Shown here: positions 44,485-55,251 of the stretch, one piece after another
Layout of the letters: each line of letters opens with the position of its first letter
Numbering within the stretch: position 1 is the first letter of the stretch
NCBI GenBank assembly: GCA_030760725.1
Contig: JASWHV010000005.1
Coordinates: forward strand, 91,084,622 to 91,148,621
Source: Neostapfia colusana
Taxonomy: Eukaryota; Streptophyta; Magnoliopsida; Poales; Poaceae
Reading direction: 5' to 3'
DNA: 64,000 bases
Notes under the pieces: generated by a model
Told to the model about the DNA's origin: nothing
What the model saw: the letters and a program-made list of their open reading frames with translations, nothing else
The model's database searches: none
Position numbers and translations under genes: made by a program

Positions 44485-47400
44485 CTAAGAAAACAATTCC
44501 GGAAATTGTGCCTTGAGCTCATCTTCCCTTTCCCAGGTAGCTTCCTCTTCTGAGTGATGCTTCCACTGCACCTTGCACATCCGGATTCTCTTGTTTCTGG
44601 TGAGGCGTTCCATTGTCTCCAAAATCTTGTATGGTTGCTCGGCATAAGACAAATCTTCAGCTACATCCACTTCATTCATGGGTAACACCTCCTCAGGCGT
44701 CCTCAGACATTTCTTGAGTTGTGACACATGGAATACATCGTGCACATCCGATAGATGAACCGGTAACTCTAGTTGGTACGCCACTTCGCCTTTCCTTTCC
44801 AAAACCTGGAAGGGTCCGATGTATCGAGGTGACAACTTCCCTTTCACCTTGAACCGACGAAGTCCTCTGATAGGGGACACCTTGAGATAAACATAGTCTC
44901 CCACGTTGAAAACAAGCTCTCTTCTTCGTACATCGGCATAGCTCTTTTGGCGTGTTTGTGCTATCCTCAAATTGTTGCGAATCTCCCTCACCTTTGCCTC
45001 GGCTTCTTGTAGCACTTCTGGACCAAACACTTTACTTTCTCCTGTTTGGTTCCAAAATAGGGGGGTTCTGCACTTCCTTCCATACAAAGCTTCAAACGGT
45101 GACATCTTCATACTAGCTTGATAGCTGTTGTTATAGGAAAACTCCGCATACGGTAAGTTCTTGTCCCAACTCCTATTGTTTTTGAGTGCACATGCCCTTA
45201 ACATATCTTCAAGGATCTGATTGGTTCTCTCCGTCTGCCCGTCAGTTTGGGGATGATAGGCAGAGCTGAAGTTCAGATGGGTTCCCATGGTTTCATGCAG
45301 CTTTTGCCAAAACCTCGAGGTGAACTGTGTCCCTCGGTCCGACACTATCTTCTTTGGCACTCCATGGTAACACACAATCCTTGACATGTACAATTCTGCC
45401 AATTTGGATCCGCTGTAGCTTTCTTTCACAGGAATGAAATGAGCTACCTTGGTTAGCCTATCAATGATGACCCATATTGAATCATACCCTGATTGGGTCC
45501 TAGGCAATCCCACGACGAAATCCATGCTGATTTCTTCCCATTTCCATTCAGGCACTTTGAGTGGTTGCAACAATCCCGCGGGTCGTTGATGTTCAGCTTT
45601 CACCAACTGACATGTGTCACATAGGGCAACATGTTCCGCGACATCTCGCTTCATGCCATACCACCAATACCTGCTCTTGAGGTCCTGGTACATCTTCGTA
45701 CTCCCAGGATGAATGGAATAGTCGGAATCGTGAGCCTCCTTCAAAATTAATTCACGGATCTCTTTTACTTCTGGCACACAGATCCTTTTCCCGTGCCACA
45801 CCGTTCCTTGTTCATCCTCTCTAAAACCAGGAGCTTTATTTTCCTTGATGAGCTGTCGGATCTCTTGTATCTTCTCATCATTCTTTTGGCCCTCGCGTAT
45901 GTCTCGCTCGAGTGTGGAGTCCACTTCCATGGCGATGGCTTCACCACTATTTACTAGACATAGATTGAGTCTTATAACCTCGACCTTCAATTCTGCAGGC
46001 ATGTCCTTCAAACTCAACTTATTGACCTGCACTTTCCGACTCAAAGCATCGGCCACGACGTTTGCTTTCCCGGGATGATAGTTGATGCCCACATCAAAGT
46101 CATTGATTAGCTCTAACCATCTCCTTTGTCTGAGGTTGAGATCTGGCTGTGTGAATATGTACTTCAAACTCTTATGATCCGTATATATCTCTGTCCTCTT
46201 CCCCATCAAATAGTGCCGCCAAATTTTCAACGCGTGTACCACTGCAGCTAGTTCTAGGTCATGTGTAGGATAGTTCTTCTCGTGCTTCCGAAGCTGCCGG
46301 GATGCATAAGCCACGACATGTCCTTCTTGCATGAGAACACATCCCAACCCATTCCCAGAGGCATCGCAGTACACTGTGAAATTCTTCTGCATATCTGGCA
46401 TAACCAGCACTGGGGCCGTTGTCAATCTCTTCTTTAGCTCCTGAAAGCTTGTATCGCACTGTGGCGTCCAGTTGAATGTGATTCCCTTTTCCAACAATTT
46501 GGTGAGAGGTCTCGAGATCTTGGAGAATCCCTCAATAAACCGTCGATAGTATCCAGCCAATCCCAAAAAGCTTCGAACTTCCCCGACATTTTTAGGGGTC
46601 TTCCACTTCTGGATATCCTCGATTTTGGCGGGATCTACGGAGATTCCCCCCTCCGAGATTATATGTCCTAAAAAGGGAACTCTTTTCAGCCAAAACTCAC
46701 ACTTACTCAACTTGGCATATAGTTGGTGTTCCCTCAACCTCTGTAACACCAACCTTAGATGTTTCTCATGTTCTTCTTCATCTTTGGAGAAGACGAGAAT
46801 ATCATCTATGAAAACCACCACAAATTTGTCCAGATATTCCATGAATACCTTGTTCATGAGGTACATGAAATATGCCGGGGCATTGGTTAGCCCGAAAGGC
46901 ATGACAGTGTATTCATACAGTCCGTACCGAGATACGAAAGCTGTCTTGGGAATATCTGATTGCCTTATCTTGAGTTGGTGGTACCCCGACCTGAGATCAA
47001 TTTTTGAGAACACACAAGCTCCCCTCAACTGATCAAACAAGTCTTCAATGCGGGGTAATGGGTACTTGTTCTTGATGGTTACCTCATTCAAGGCACGGTA
47101 ATCCACGCATAACCTTTGGGTTCCGTCTTTCTTGGGCACAAATATCACCGGAGCTCCCCATGGTGAGGAACTAGGGCGAATATACCCCTTCTCCGTCAAT
47201 TCTCTCAAATGATCCTTGAGCTCTTCTAGCTGCTTGGAGCCCATTCGATAAGGTCTCTTGTATATCGGGGCTGTTCCCGGTACTAGCTCAATTGCGAATT
47301 CCACGTCACGATCGGGAGGCATACCTGGCAATTCCTCCGGAAAAACATCTGGATATTCCCTGATAGTCCTGATTTCCTCAACTTTCACCTCCACTTGATT

Positions 47401-48954
47401 TAATTTGATGTCCCTCCTAGGCTCGTGTATCGTTATGAACTTTACTCTTGTGCCATTGGGGTGAGTTAGTTCCACCGTTCTAGTCGAACAATGGATGATT
47501 CCTTTATGTTTGGTCAACCAATCCATACCCAAAATAATATCTATTCCTTGTGAATCTATCACTATGAGGTTAGCCGTAAATACTACCCCATTAATGTCTA
47601 GGCTCACTTTGGGACACACCTGTCTTGTCCTTATTTCTCCACCTGGAGAGTTTACCGCTAGCATATGGCTCATTTGTGTGGTTGCTAGGTCATGCTTCTT
47701 AACAAACCCTTGAGCATTGAACGAGTGGGTAGCACCAGAACCAAACAGCAGAGTTGCAAGGTGTAAATTGGCAGGAAACTTACCAACTACCACGTCGGGT
47801 GCCTCTTGTGCTTCCTCCATAGTGACGTGGTTCACCCGTCCTCTCAATACATTCTGCTGTTGTGGCGGCGCGGGCTTCTTCTTTGGGCATTTGTGGGCGT
47901 AGTGCCCCACTTCACCACAGCTAAAACATTGCACCCCAACCTTAGGTGCTTGGCCTTTGTTGTCTTGGGGTTGGTTCGGGGGTCCTTGCACTGCTGGTCG
48001 AGGTGGATATGCGGGGCGAGGCTGCTGCACAAACTGACGTGGCGGCTGTGCAGGTGCTGCGGGTGGCCTGTAGTTTGGGTTGTACCCTCTTGGTGCTGAA
48101 TAGGGTACCGCAGCACGGCTCATCTGCCCCGTAGGTTGCTGCATCATACGTGGGCGGGTGTTGCTCCCTGAGGCTTGATGTGACCACCCCGCCTTCCTCT
48201 TATTCTCATTTTCTAGGGCCTTTAGCTTCCTTTCCACCACAAATGCTCTGTCCACCATCTTTTGAAAGCTTTCATACTCATTGGAGGACATGGCACACTG
48301 CATCTCTGCGGTAAGTCCTTCCACGAAACAATCTTGTTTCTGCTCATCAGTCTCTATGTCTCGTGGAGCATAACGGGATAGTTGCGTAAATTTAGTGAGG
48401 TATTCCCTCACAGTCATGTTTCCCTGCTGCAGTCCCAAAAATTCCTTCCTCTTGTTTTTGAGTTCACCTCTTGGGATGTAATGGTTGCGGAAGCTACGCT
48501 TGAACTCTTCCCAAGTGATGTTCTCAGGGTCATGATGGGCGGCCACGTAGGCGGTCCACCAATCAGCAGCAGGTCCCTGCAATTGATGAGAGGCAAACAG
48601 CACCCTCTCATACCCTTGGCACTGTATGATCCTCATCTTACTTTCAATAGTCTTCAGCCAATCATCTGCCTCCAGAGGTTCAGCAGCACTTGCAAACTTT
48701 GGAGGTTGAGTTCCAAGAAACTCACTCAACCTTGGTTGGCGTGGTGCCGCTTGTGGAGGTGGAACTTGATGCAAGTTGGCCACCACTTGAGTCAAGTTCT
48801 GGATGAGCTGATTTTGATTCTCCAGCATTTGGTGGAGAGGATCAACTTCTTCACGGCGACCACCCCTGTCCTGGCCTCCAGAAAGATGAGGGTTGCATGC
48901 CTCATCATTGTTGTTGGCGGGGTTGGCAGCACGTCCTTTTCCTCTTCCGGCCAT
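44485..48954 (-). CDS. gag-pol: Element C gag-pol polyprotein (1489 aa, uninterrupted)
   Basis: Single frame that would supply particle, reverse transcription and integration functions. ATG 48952-48954 follows a CAG acceptor. Gag domain about 85-245; CCHC knuckle C343-C346-H351-C356; protease about 395-480; RT about 590-760 with FIDD (D717, D718); RNase H with D864, E901, D926, D969; integrase HHCC H1075, H1082, C1112, C1115 and DDE D1145, D1206, E1242; GPF-like KGKLSPRYIGPF at 1371-1382; chromodomain-like end about 1440-1489 (WKHHSEEEATWE). The protease motif reads LLFGSGATHS: the catalytic Asp is Gly405 (codon 47740-47742), so self-processing should fail. Otherwise every catalytic residue checked is present. 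Confidence 0.96.
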   Translation of the reverse strand: MAGRGKGRAANPANNNDEACNPHLSGGQDRGGRREEVDPLHQMLENQNQLIQNLTQVVANLHQVPPPQAAPRQPRLSEFLGTQPPKFASAAEPLEADDWLKTIESKMRIIQCQGYERVLFASHQLQGPAADWWTAYVAAHHDPENITWEEFKRSFRNHYIPRGELKNKRKEFLGLQQGNMTVREYLTKFTQLSRYAPRDIETDEQKQDCFVEGLTAEMQCAMSSNEYESFQKMVDRAFVVERKLKALENENKRKAGWSHQASGSNTRPRMMQQPTGQMSRAAVPYSAPRGYNPNYRPPAAPAQPPRQFVQQPRPAYPPRPAVQGPPNQPQDNKGQAPKVGVQCFSCGEVGHYAHKCPKKKPAPPQQQNVLRGRVNHVTMEEAQEAPDVVVGKFPANLHLATLLFGSGATHSFNAQGFVKKHDLATTQMSHMLAVNSPGGEIRTRQVCPKVSLDINGVVFTANLIVIDSQGIDIILGMDWLTKHKGIIHCSTRTVELTHPNGTRVKFITIHEPRRDIKLNQVEVKVEEIRTIREYPDVFPEELPGMPPDRDVEFAIELVPGTAPIYKRPYRMGSKQLEELKDHLRELTEKGYIRPSSSPWGAPVIFVPKKDGTQRLCVDYRALNEVTIKNKYPLPRIEDLFDQLRGACVFSKIDLRSGYHQLKIRQSDIPKTAFVSRYGLYEYTVMPFGLTNAPAYFMYLMNKVFMEYLDKFVVVFIDDILVFSKDEEEHEKHLRLVLQRLREHQLYAKLSKCEFWLKRVPFLGHIISEGGISVDPAKIEDIQKWKTPKNVGEVRSFLGLAGYYRRFIEGFSKISRPLTKLLEKGITFNWTPQCDTSFQELKKRLTTAPVLVMPDMQKNFTVYCDASGNGLGCVLMQEGHVVAYASRQLRKHEKNYPTHDLELAAVVHALKIWRHYLMGKRTEIYTDHKSLKYIFTQPDLNLRQRRWLELINDFDVGINYHPGKANVVADALSRKVQVNKLSLKDMPAELKVEVIRLNLCLVNSGEAIAMEVDSTLERDIREGQKNDEKIQEIRQLIKENKAPGFREDEQGTVWHGKRICVPEVKEIRELILKEAHDSDYSIHPGSTKMYQDLKSRYWWYGMKRDVAEHVALCDTCQLVKAEHQRPAGLLQPLKVPEWKWEEISMDFVVGLPRTQSGYDSIWVIIDRLTKVAHFIPVKESYSGSKLAELYMSRIVCYHGVPKKIVSDRGTQFTSRFWQKLHETMGTHLNFSSAYHPQTDGQTERTNQILEDMLRACALKNNRSWDKNLPYAEFSYNNSYQASMKMSPFEALYGRKCRTPLFWNQTGESKVFGPEVLQEAEAKVREIRNNLRIAQTRQKSYADVRRRELVFNVGDYVYLKVSPIRGLRRFKVKGKLSPRYIGPFQVLERKGEVAYQLELPVHLSDVHDVFHVSQLKKCLRTPEEVLPMNEVDVAEDLSYAEQPYKILETMERLTRNKRIRMCKVQWKHHSEEEATWEREDELKAQFPELFS

Positions 48955-49255
48955 CTGACAGAATCAACGAATGTTAATTTGATACCATTTAGTATCATCT
49001 TACTACTTTCGTTTGTTGGTACTTTAAGGTGTTGAGGCTTTGTTGAAATTTTACGAGGGTTTATATCTCACACCAAATAAATGCACTATTATTTCCTGTG
49101 GGTTCACACACCAAAGCAAAACAATCTGAAGACGAGGCTGTGGACAATTGCTCATGGCTTCCACAACTCACGTCACACACCAAGCATTATCACACCATTA
49201 ACTACGTAACGACTCGACTACTCGACCTCTTGCTAGCTAGGGGAAAGACTCTACA
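48955..49255 (-). other. Element C spacer between accessory ORF and gag
   Basis: Non-coding 301 bp ending in TTGATTCTGTCAG next to the gag ATG. The pyrimidine tract is weaker than in families B and D. Confidence 0.5.
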
Positions 49256-50035
49256 CTACTCGTCCTCTTGAGCTGGCTCCTCGGGATCTTCTTCCTCATT
49301 TCGGCTACCTTCTGACTCTGCTTTGGGTGGGGAGGCTGCTGGTGGAGAAGTGCGACGACGCCTGATTGCTCGGCGATCCGGGGAGTCAGGAGTCCATGGA
49401 TCACTCACGGTGATACACAGTTCATTCCCATCTCCTCTTTCTCTCGCCTTTAAGCAAGCTCGCAGCAACGCCTCCGTTTCCTTCAGGGTGTCTCGGACAT
49501 CCTGAAGCTCTTGTTGACACTCCTGCAGTCGAGTGCTGAGCATAGCAGCATCCTCCAAGCACAAGTCCATGTGCTCATGGGAAGTCCCTTGCTGCACCGG
49601 TGGGTACTTGTACTCCGTGGTACCACTCTCACGTTGGAGGACATACATGTACTCAGTTTTGTCCAAGTGGCGACGATAGATGTGACTCTGGCAGGTGATG
49701 GCCTCCCAGGTGACATCTTTCTCCGCGTCAACTTGTGTTGCTCGACAAGCTGGAGAATGGTGGATCTTCAGTAGCTTATTCTCGTGTATAATCCTCATCT
49801 CCGAACTCCATTCTTCCCTCTTCTCACGGATGGTCCTGGTGGAGTTGTAGTGGATGATGAGCTTGCCCGTATTGCCTGCGGCTTCGAGCATACGTCGAAG
49901 ACGGCGCAACAAGTCTCCTACTGCCAATCCATAGGAAAGGTACGTCACTGGACGACTCTCCTCCCTTTCGGCAAGGGCTACTACGGGAACTCTCCCTCCT
50001 GTGGACTTACGAGCGGTGCGAATCATGCGAACCAT
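49256..50035 (-). CDS. Element C accessory ORF upstream of gag (259 aa)
   Basis: Intact accessory ORF. ATG 50033-50035 is directly preceded by TTCTTTTGTTTTTAG, an excellent 3' splice site with a CTAAT motif upstream. Residues 1-140 form a probable globular part containing CRATQVDAEKDVTWEAI, which aligns with WRATRAEAIDDVAWDAL of family D. Residues 155-200 are predicted coiled coil (ECQQELQDVRDTLKETEALL). Residues 221-228 are basic (RRAIRRRR), followed by a Ser/Pro then strongly acidic tail. The basic patch could be a nuclear signal. Function unknown, but its intactness in a young element suggests recent selection or youth. Confidence 0.75.
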   Translation of the reverse strand: MVRMIRTARKSTGGRVPVVALAEREESRPVTYLSYGLAVGDLLRRLRRMLEAAGNTGKLIIHYNSTRTIREKREEWSSEMRIIHENKLLKIHHSPACRATQVDAEKDVTWEAITCQSHIYRRHLDKTEYMYVLQRESGTTEYKYPPVQQGTSHEHMDLCLEDAAMLSTRLQECQQELQDVRDTLKETEALLRACLKARERGDGNELCITVSDPWTPDSPDRRAIRRRRTSPPAASPPKAESEGSRNEEEDPEEPAQEDE

Positions 50036-50252
50036 CTAAAAACAAAAGAATTTAAAATTAGGTTAGATAAATTCTCAAATAAAAATCCTATTTGAATGAA
50101 AGTTGGGGTAAGATGAAGAAAATGACTCCTTTAATAACACTTTTTCCACCCACACCTTGGAAAATAGTTTTTAAGAAAATAGGGCCCTTAAATACGTCCA
50201 TTTCTACCTAGGTCCACGTTCCTACGGGCAACCTTGGCTCTGATACCACCTC
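50036..50252 (-). other. Element C leader
   Basis: Short AT-rich leader between the PBS and the accessory ORF, without an ORF; intron end by the acceptor argument. Confidence 0.55.
50238..50249 (-). promoter_or_regulatory. Element C primer binding site (tRNA-iMet)
   Basis: Plus strand gctctgatacca, exact match, three bases before the LTR start at 50253. Confidence 0.92.
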
Positions 50253-50499
50253 TGTCACACCCGGTTTTTCCGAAGAAACAACCAAGTGAATATCACATGT
50301 ATGCCAGGATCATTTTCTCATACATGTGATGACAAATAGTGAAGCATCATTTATTACAAGCCAGGTGTCGAATATAAATAAGTCTTACATCGCAAATGTC
50401 TCAATGGACACTAATGCTTCATCACAAGTACATAAACTAGCAGCGGAATATTATTCTTTAGGGCTCCATCACAGGCGTTGCCCGGGGGTCTTCATGAAC

Positions 50500-52979
50500 C
50501 TAAAATCCTTCCTCGGGTCCAAAGTCTTGGTCATTATACACCACCACATTATCTTGACCTGAGCAGCAATATAAACCAACAAATATGCAAGGTTGAGTAC
50601 CAATGGTACTCAACAAGTGTGGGAAAACTATATCATGCATGGCTAGAACAAGGAAAGGTTGAACTCATGGTTAAAGCACTACGCAATTAATACCTATCAC
50701 CTTAGCTTATTAAGCACTTACATTACTACACAGGTGAAATGGTCCCAATCTCCCATCCCATCATCATAATCCAATAACCATAACATCATTTCCAATGTTA
50801 AGCTCCCCGCTTAACTTCCAAAACCATCAATCCTCTAATCATGAATAAGTCCAGGCCGCTCTTAACCGTGAGCACGGCTGTCAAGACAGTTTTGACTCTG
50901 CAGAGTTTGTACCACTGTACCCACAAGTAGTGATTTCATCCCCCGTTGCCGGGTGGACTAAAAGAACCTCCATTATGCCAGTGGCTACGATCCACATTCA
51001 CACTTCCCAGGTGTGCAGCCAGGAGATCACTACGAAGCCTTTACAAAGGGATTCCCGACGAGCGTGGGCCCACTGAGGTTTCACCCCTAACAGCATACAA
51101 GAGGCTCCAACCCCGCTGCAGTGGCCCCCTCTTGAGCCTTGCGGTTCATATGGTAGTCCAGCTGACACCTACTCCCCGCACCATCCAACACACCCATACT
51201 ACGCCAGGGATACACCTAATTAATTGGCCAAGCTGCCCCATCTCAGCATGTGGTTGGCACTGTAAAGCCGGGTTACATGCTCCATGAATCGGTCCTTAGG
51301 ATCCAGGCAAGTACTAAACACAAACCCAAGTCTCGTGCACCCAGCACACAACCAAAACATCCAACTTGCCTTGATCCCTACCTCTACATAACTCACCATG
51401 TCTCATTCAAGAGTATGGTAATATAAACTGATGATCTCATTTCCCAAATATCCCATTCTAAGCATGGCTAAACAAATGCATGTAAATAAATGACATGACA
51501 AATTAAATCCCAACCCAAGCTACAAGGAAACAAGGTAATGCAATTCTAGGGAAACTTTCCTAGCATGGGTTTCATATTTCATTTGACAATGCAAATAATT
51601 CTATCTACACATCCTAGCATAGGATCAAAGTGGTCAAGGACACTTGCCTCCTTCTTGCTGCTCTTGAAATTGGTAGTCCTGATCTTGAAAAGAAATAACT
51701 TGCTCTTGAACAGGTTCTACTTCATACCATCACACATAGCAAAAGAAAAACAACAATCATAAGACATAGTTCACACTTCTACTTCATACAAACCACACAT
51801 TTATATTTATAAAAGTTCTTTACCATTATATGTGTTGTGGTTACTTTATGTGTGTTGAGTTGTGGCTTGCATGCACTTTTAACCATGTGTATATGATTCC
51901 TACTTTTGTGTCCACCTTTATACTTACGTATTATTTATATGGGTTTCCAATAAATTTCTTATATTCAACTACTTCACCTTTTTACTACCAAGTGTGTATG
52001 AAAAGTATTATTCTTCCCCATATGTGCTTTCATAATTTCTATCAACCCTAAACTGAACTCTTTGGACTTTAAAAACTCCATTTATCATTTACTAGTTGCT
52101 ATATTTTCAGATTTATATTCCTATGCATAATTGGGTATTTTATTATAAAACTAGTAATACACATCATCTAAACAGAATAGGTTCTGGTCCTAAATGATTT
52201 AATAACATCTTTTGACCTTGGCTTCTGATGTAGACCATTTCATAATTATTTTCCCTATTTTTCTATAACTATTATTTACTTAAAAATGTGTCCCTAAATG
52301 TGAATAATAGATGAAACAGATTTATTTTAACCCAAAAATATACTTTTATCTCACTCCAAAATTTTCTAAGTACTGAGAAAGTTTTTACTTAATTTTGACA
52401 ATTATGTTTGTCCCCCTTTTTAATTTTTTAAACACTAGTTACATATTCAATTTTCTAAATTAAATACTAAACAGGGTTAAAATAATGAACTCACCCCATT
52501 ACAGGGTCTATAATATTATTTTCATAATTTCCAGGGGTCTAGCTACACTTATCAGAAGTGTTTTTCCTAATTTCTATTAAGTCCAGGGGCTAAAACTGGT
52601 TTTTAAATGAATTTACATGATTTTCTGGAGTTCCAGGGGCTAGATCTGAAGTTTCCGGGGCTAGCTCTCAATTCCAGAGAACCCCAGGGGGTAGCACGTA
52701 AGAATTTCAGTCTTTATAACGCGGGGCTGACGTGGACCGTCCGATTTTAAACCGACGGCTGAGATTATAACATCGAACCGGTACGCGGGGTTTTAAAGTC
52801 TACCGTGCGATTTAAAATAAACGGCGCACAAGCTGCCACGTCGCTCTGATCGAGCGCGGGCGGCGCTGCCGGCGGCGCAAGGCGGCGAACTCGCCGGAAA
52901 GTTTCGGATCCGCGAGAATTCTACCTAGAACTGTGATCTTATGGCGTAGATCGGTAGAGGGGAGGTCAGGGATCTCACC
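50500..52979 (-). CDS. LTR-embedded small spliced gene (C right LTR, downstream of promoter)
   Basis: Exon 2 is 50500-50558, exon 1 is 51648-51719 and exon 0 ends at 52979. Introns are 50559-51647 (GC donor) and 51720-52978 (GTGAGA donor). The exon 1 and exon 2 sequences are unchanged from the left LTR. With the TATA box at 53248 the transcript would pass exon 0, 1 and 2 before the PBS. No in-frame ATG was found in exon 0. Confidence 0.5.
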
Positions 52980-53247
52980 TCGGGGGTTTTCTCGAGCTCG
53001 GGGGTCCTGGAAAGTGATCGGCGGCGAGGTCCGAGGCAAAACCACGGCGAAGCTCGTCGGCGCTGTGTTTACACCGTAACTCTCCTAGTTTTCTGCACCT
53101 GCAAAGTTCCCCGGAGGCGGTGGATCAAGACCAGCGAGTTAGATCAGAGTTTCCGAGCTTAGATCGGCCAGAATTCACCGGTTTAGTCTCGGTGCTCACC
53201 GGAGTAAAAATCGGCGATCGCGTGGGAAAAACTGATCGGAGCTGGGG

Positions 53248-53256
53248 TTTTTATAG
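53248..53256 (-). promoter_or_regulatory. TATA box driving element C
   Basis: Minus-strand CTATAAAAA in the 5' LTR; expected start near 53220, leftward. Confidence 0.72.
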
Positions 53257-53662
53257 CCGGGGGAGGGCGGTGGGTCTGTTGCGATCGAGTTTGAGTCGTT
53301 TGGGACCAGAATTCGGGCTGCGGGGACGGGTTTCCCGATCGGTTGCGATCGCGCGCGCGAGAGAGAGTCCGGGGTCGCGGGGTTAGGGATGACAGGCGGG
53401 TCCCACCCGTCGGTGAGAGGCAGCGCGGCGCGCGCGGGGGCGGGCTGGCGCAGGAGTAGCTAGGCCGGCTGGCGGGTTTCGGCCCACTGGCCGGTTTTTT
53501 TTCCCGTTTTCCTTTTTCTTTTTCCATTTCTTTTCTGTTTTGAGTATAATTTGAATTCCAGTTTGAATTTGAATTTTTGCAAAACATGCAACACGTCCAA
53601 AAATTTTTAAATTCCCCTCTGAGCATGGTTTAGAGTTTTGAATCAAAATTTGGGGTGTTACA

Positions 53663-55251
53663 AAACCCCCTCTAGGGTACAACAATTTCACAATTGAGTT
53701 CAACTGTCATTCCTCTGCCAGAATGACCAGTTTCTACATATCCAAGATTTTGATCTGGTTCTGCGAATTTTCATGACTCAAGCTGAATACCAAAGTTAAA
53801 GTTAACTTCAGTATATTTCCAACGAGTACTTATTTGCCCTCATATCAACTCTGGTTAAAAAGTTATGGTAATTCAAAGTCAACAGAATTTCTGGAAGAAT
53901 TTCAACAGCACCTCCTTTGATAAGTTTGCTGTTTTCAACTCTGACTTCCACTGAATTCTGTGCTGAAATTTCAGAAACTTTGAATTGCAAAGATGTAAAA
54001 CATCTTCTAACCTTTTTAAAGATGCATCATATGAAAATTTTAGATTTTTCTACTGGAAGTTATGTTTGAAAACCAGAACAGTCCAGCGAGTGTTTCACTC
54101 TGTCCTGGTTCTGGACAGTTTACATTTCTCTGGGATTTAAGCCATCTTAAGGTGAGTTTCAGTTCTGGAAGTCTACAACAAAATTGTAGAGTACTTAAAT
54201 ACCTTTCCAGAACTATATACTACACCTCCCTGGGCTAAAATACCTGTGAGTTGTGCTCTGTTGAAGTTCAGCAAACTTTCTGCCCAAAACAGAGCACTCT
54301 GTTTTTCAATTTTTTTAAACTACACTCATCACTATCCAATTTTTCTACCCAACCAGGCCCTAAATGTTGAACCTAGTGATTTTAATTCTTTGTTATCATT
54401 ATTTTGCATGCATATGCCTATGATATCTCGGTACTACGTTCCTCACAAAAGAAAATCCTAGCTGGATTATACCTGCATATACGTCTGAAGTGTGGCACTA
54501 AACGGTCTCTCGCACACGTTTACTACACGGATACATACGTGGTTAGTACCTGCAGAAGACCACACAATAATGGTGCACTCAATGGTTGTTTTCATTTCAG
54601 GCAGGATCATAATTAAAAGTAAATACAAACGCCCGTATCATTGTCATACGGCCGTCCTTGAGTTAAGTCACGTCTCAAGGTACGTGATCGTGTTTCAACA
54701 CCACACGATGGGGAACCCGAGTATGTCATGAACGGGTCGTCATGGTTGGGAATGTTATCAAACCAACAGATACCACCTACTGCCCTGCAGGGCACGCCGA
54801 TGGCAAGTGCTGCGTATGTCCTCCTGGGGTATTTCCAGACGAACACACTTTCGCGTTACTGACCACGCGATAGGGTCTCCACTTACTTGCCTAATGCACG
54901 CTAGGGATCAGCGTTTCATATGAACTCAGGAACATGAAGAGTCCAAGAGTTTCATATTGACGTCTCACACCAGGCTGTGAGACCTATCCCTGAACCACTT
55001 TCATCGTCAGGGGAGCTAACCGAAATTGAACCACTTTCGGTGGCGTTCCTTACCCTTCTTACCAGAGCGTAGGTGCGTCGTTACATAATTAAAATTCAGA
55101 ATTATAACACATAAGTTAGTCTTGCCACTTTAAGTAACTATGCTAGTATAGTCCTTACTTGGGCAACTACCGAATCCTCACTGTACCTAAGTTTTCCCGT
55201 AATACAGTCCTTAAGTACTGTGCTATCCCCAATGCAGCTCTGATACCAGGC
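53663..55251 (-). other. Element B leader, right of element C
   Basis: AT-rich leader homologous to the family A leaders (shared stretches such as aaagttaacttca and aacagaatttctgga). No ORF of note; the accessory ORF is absent. Confidence 0.65.
55237..55248 (-). promoter_or_regulatory. Element B primer binding site (tRNA-iMet)
   Basis: Plus strand gctctgatacca, exact, three bases before the LTR at 55252. Confidence 0.92.

Larger units (their letters stand above)
41021..53662 (-). mobile_element. Element C: young, structurally complete gypsy retrotransposon
   Basis: 12,642 bp with AAACC at 41016-41020 and 53663-53667. LTRs are 3419 and 3410 bp and differ by about 23 substitutions and two short indels by eye (about 0.7%). 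It has a PBS, a polypurine tract, an accessory ORF and one uninterrupted gag-pol frame. The insertion is young relative to everything else here. The protease active site is mutated, so this copy probably depends on others. Confidence 0.95.
50253..53662 (-). repeat. Element C right LTR (5' LTR)
   Basis: 3410 bp, TGTCACACCC...GTGTTACA, followed by AAACC. The promoter of the element lies here. Confidence 0.95.
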
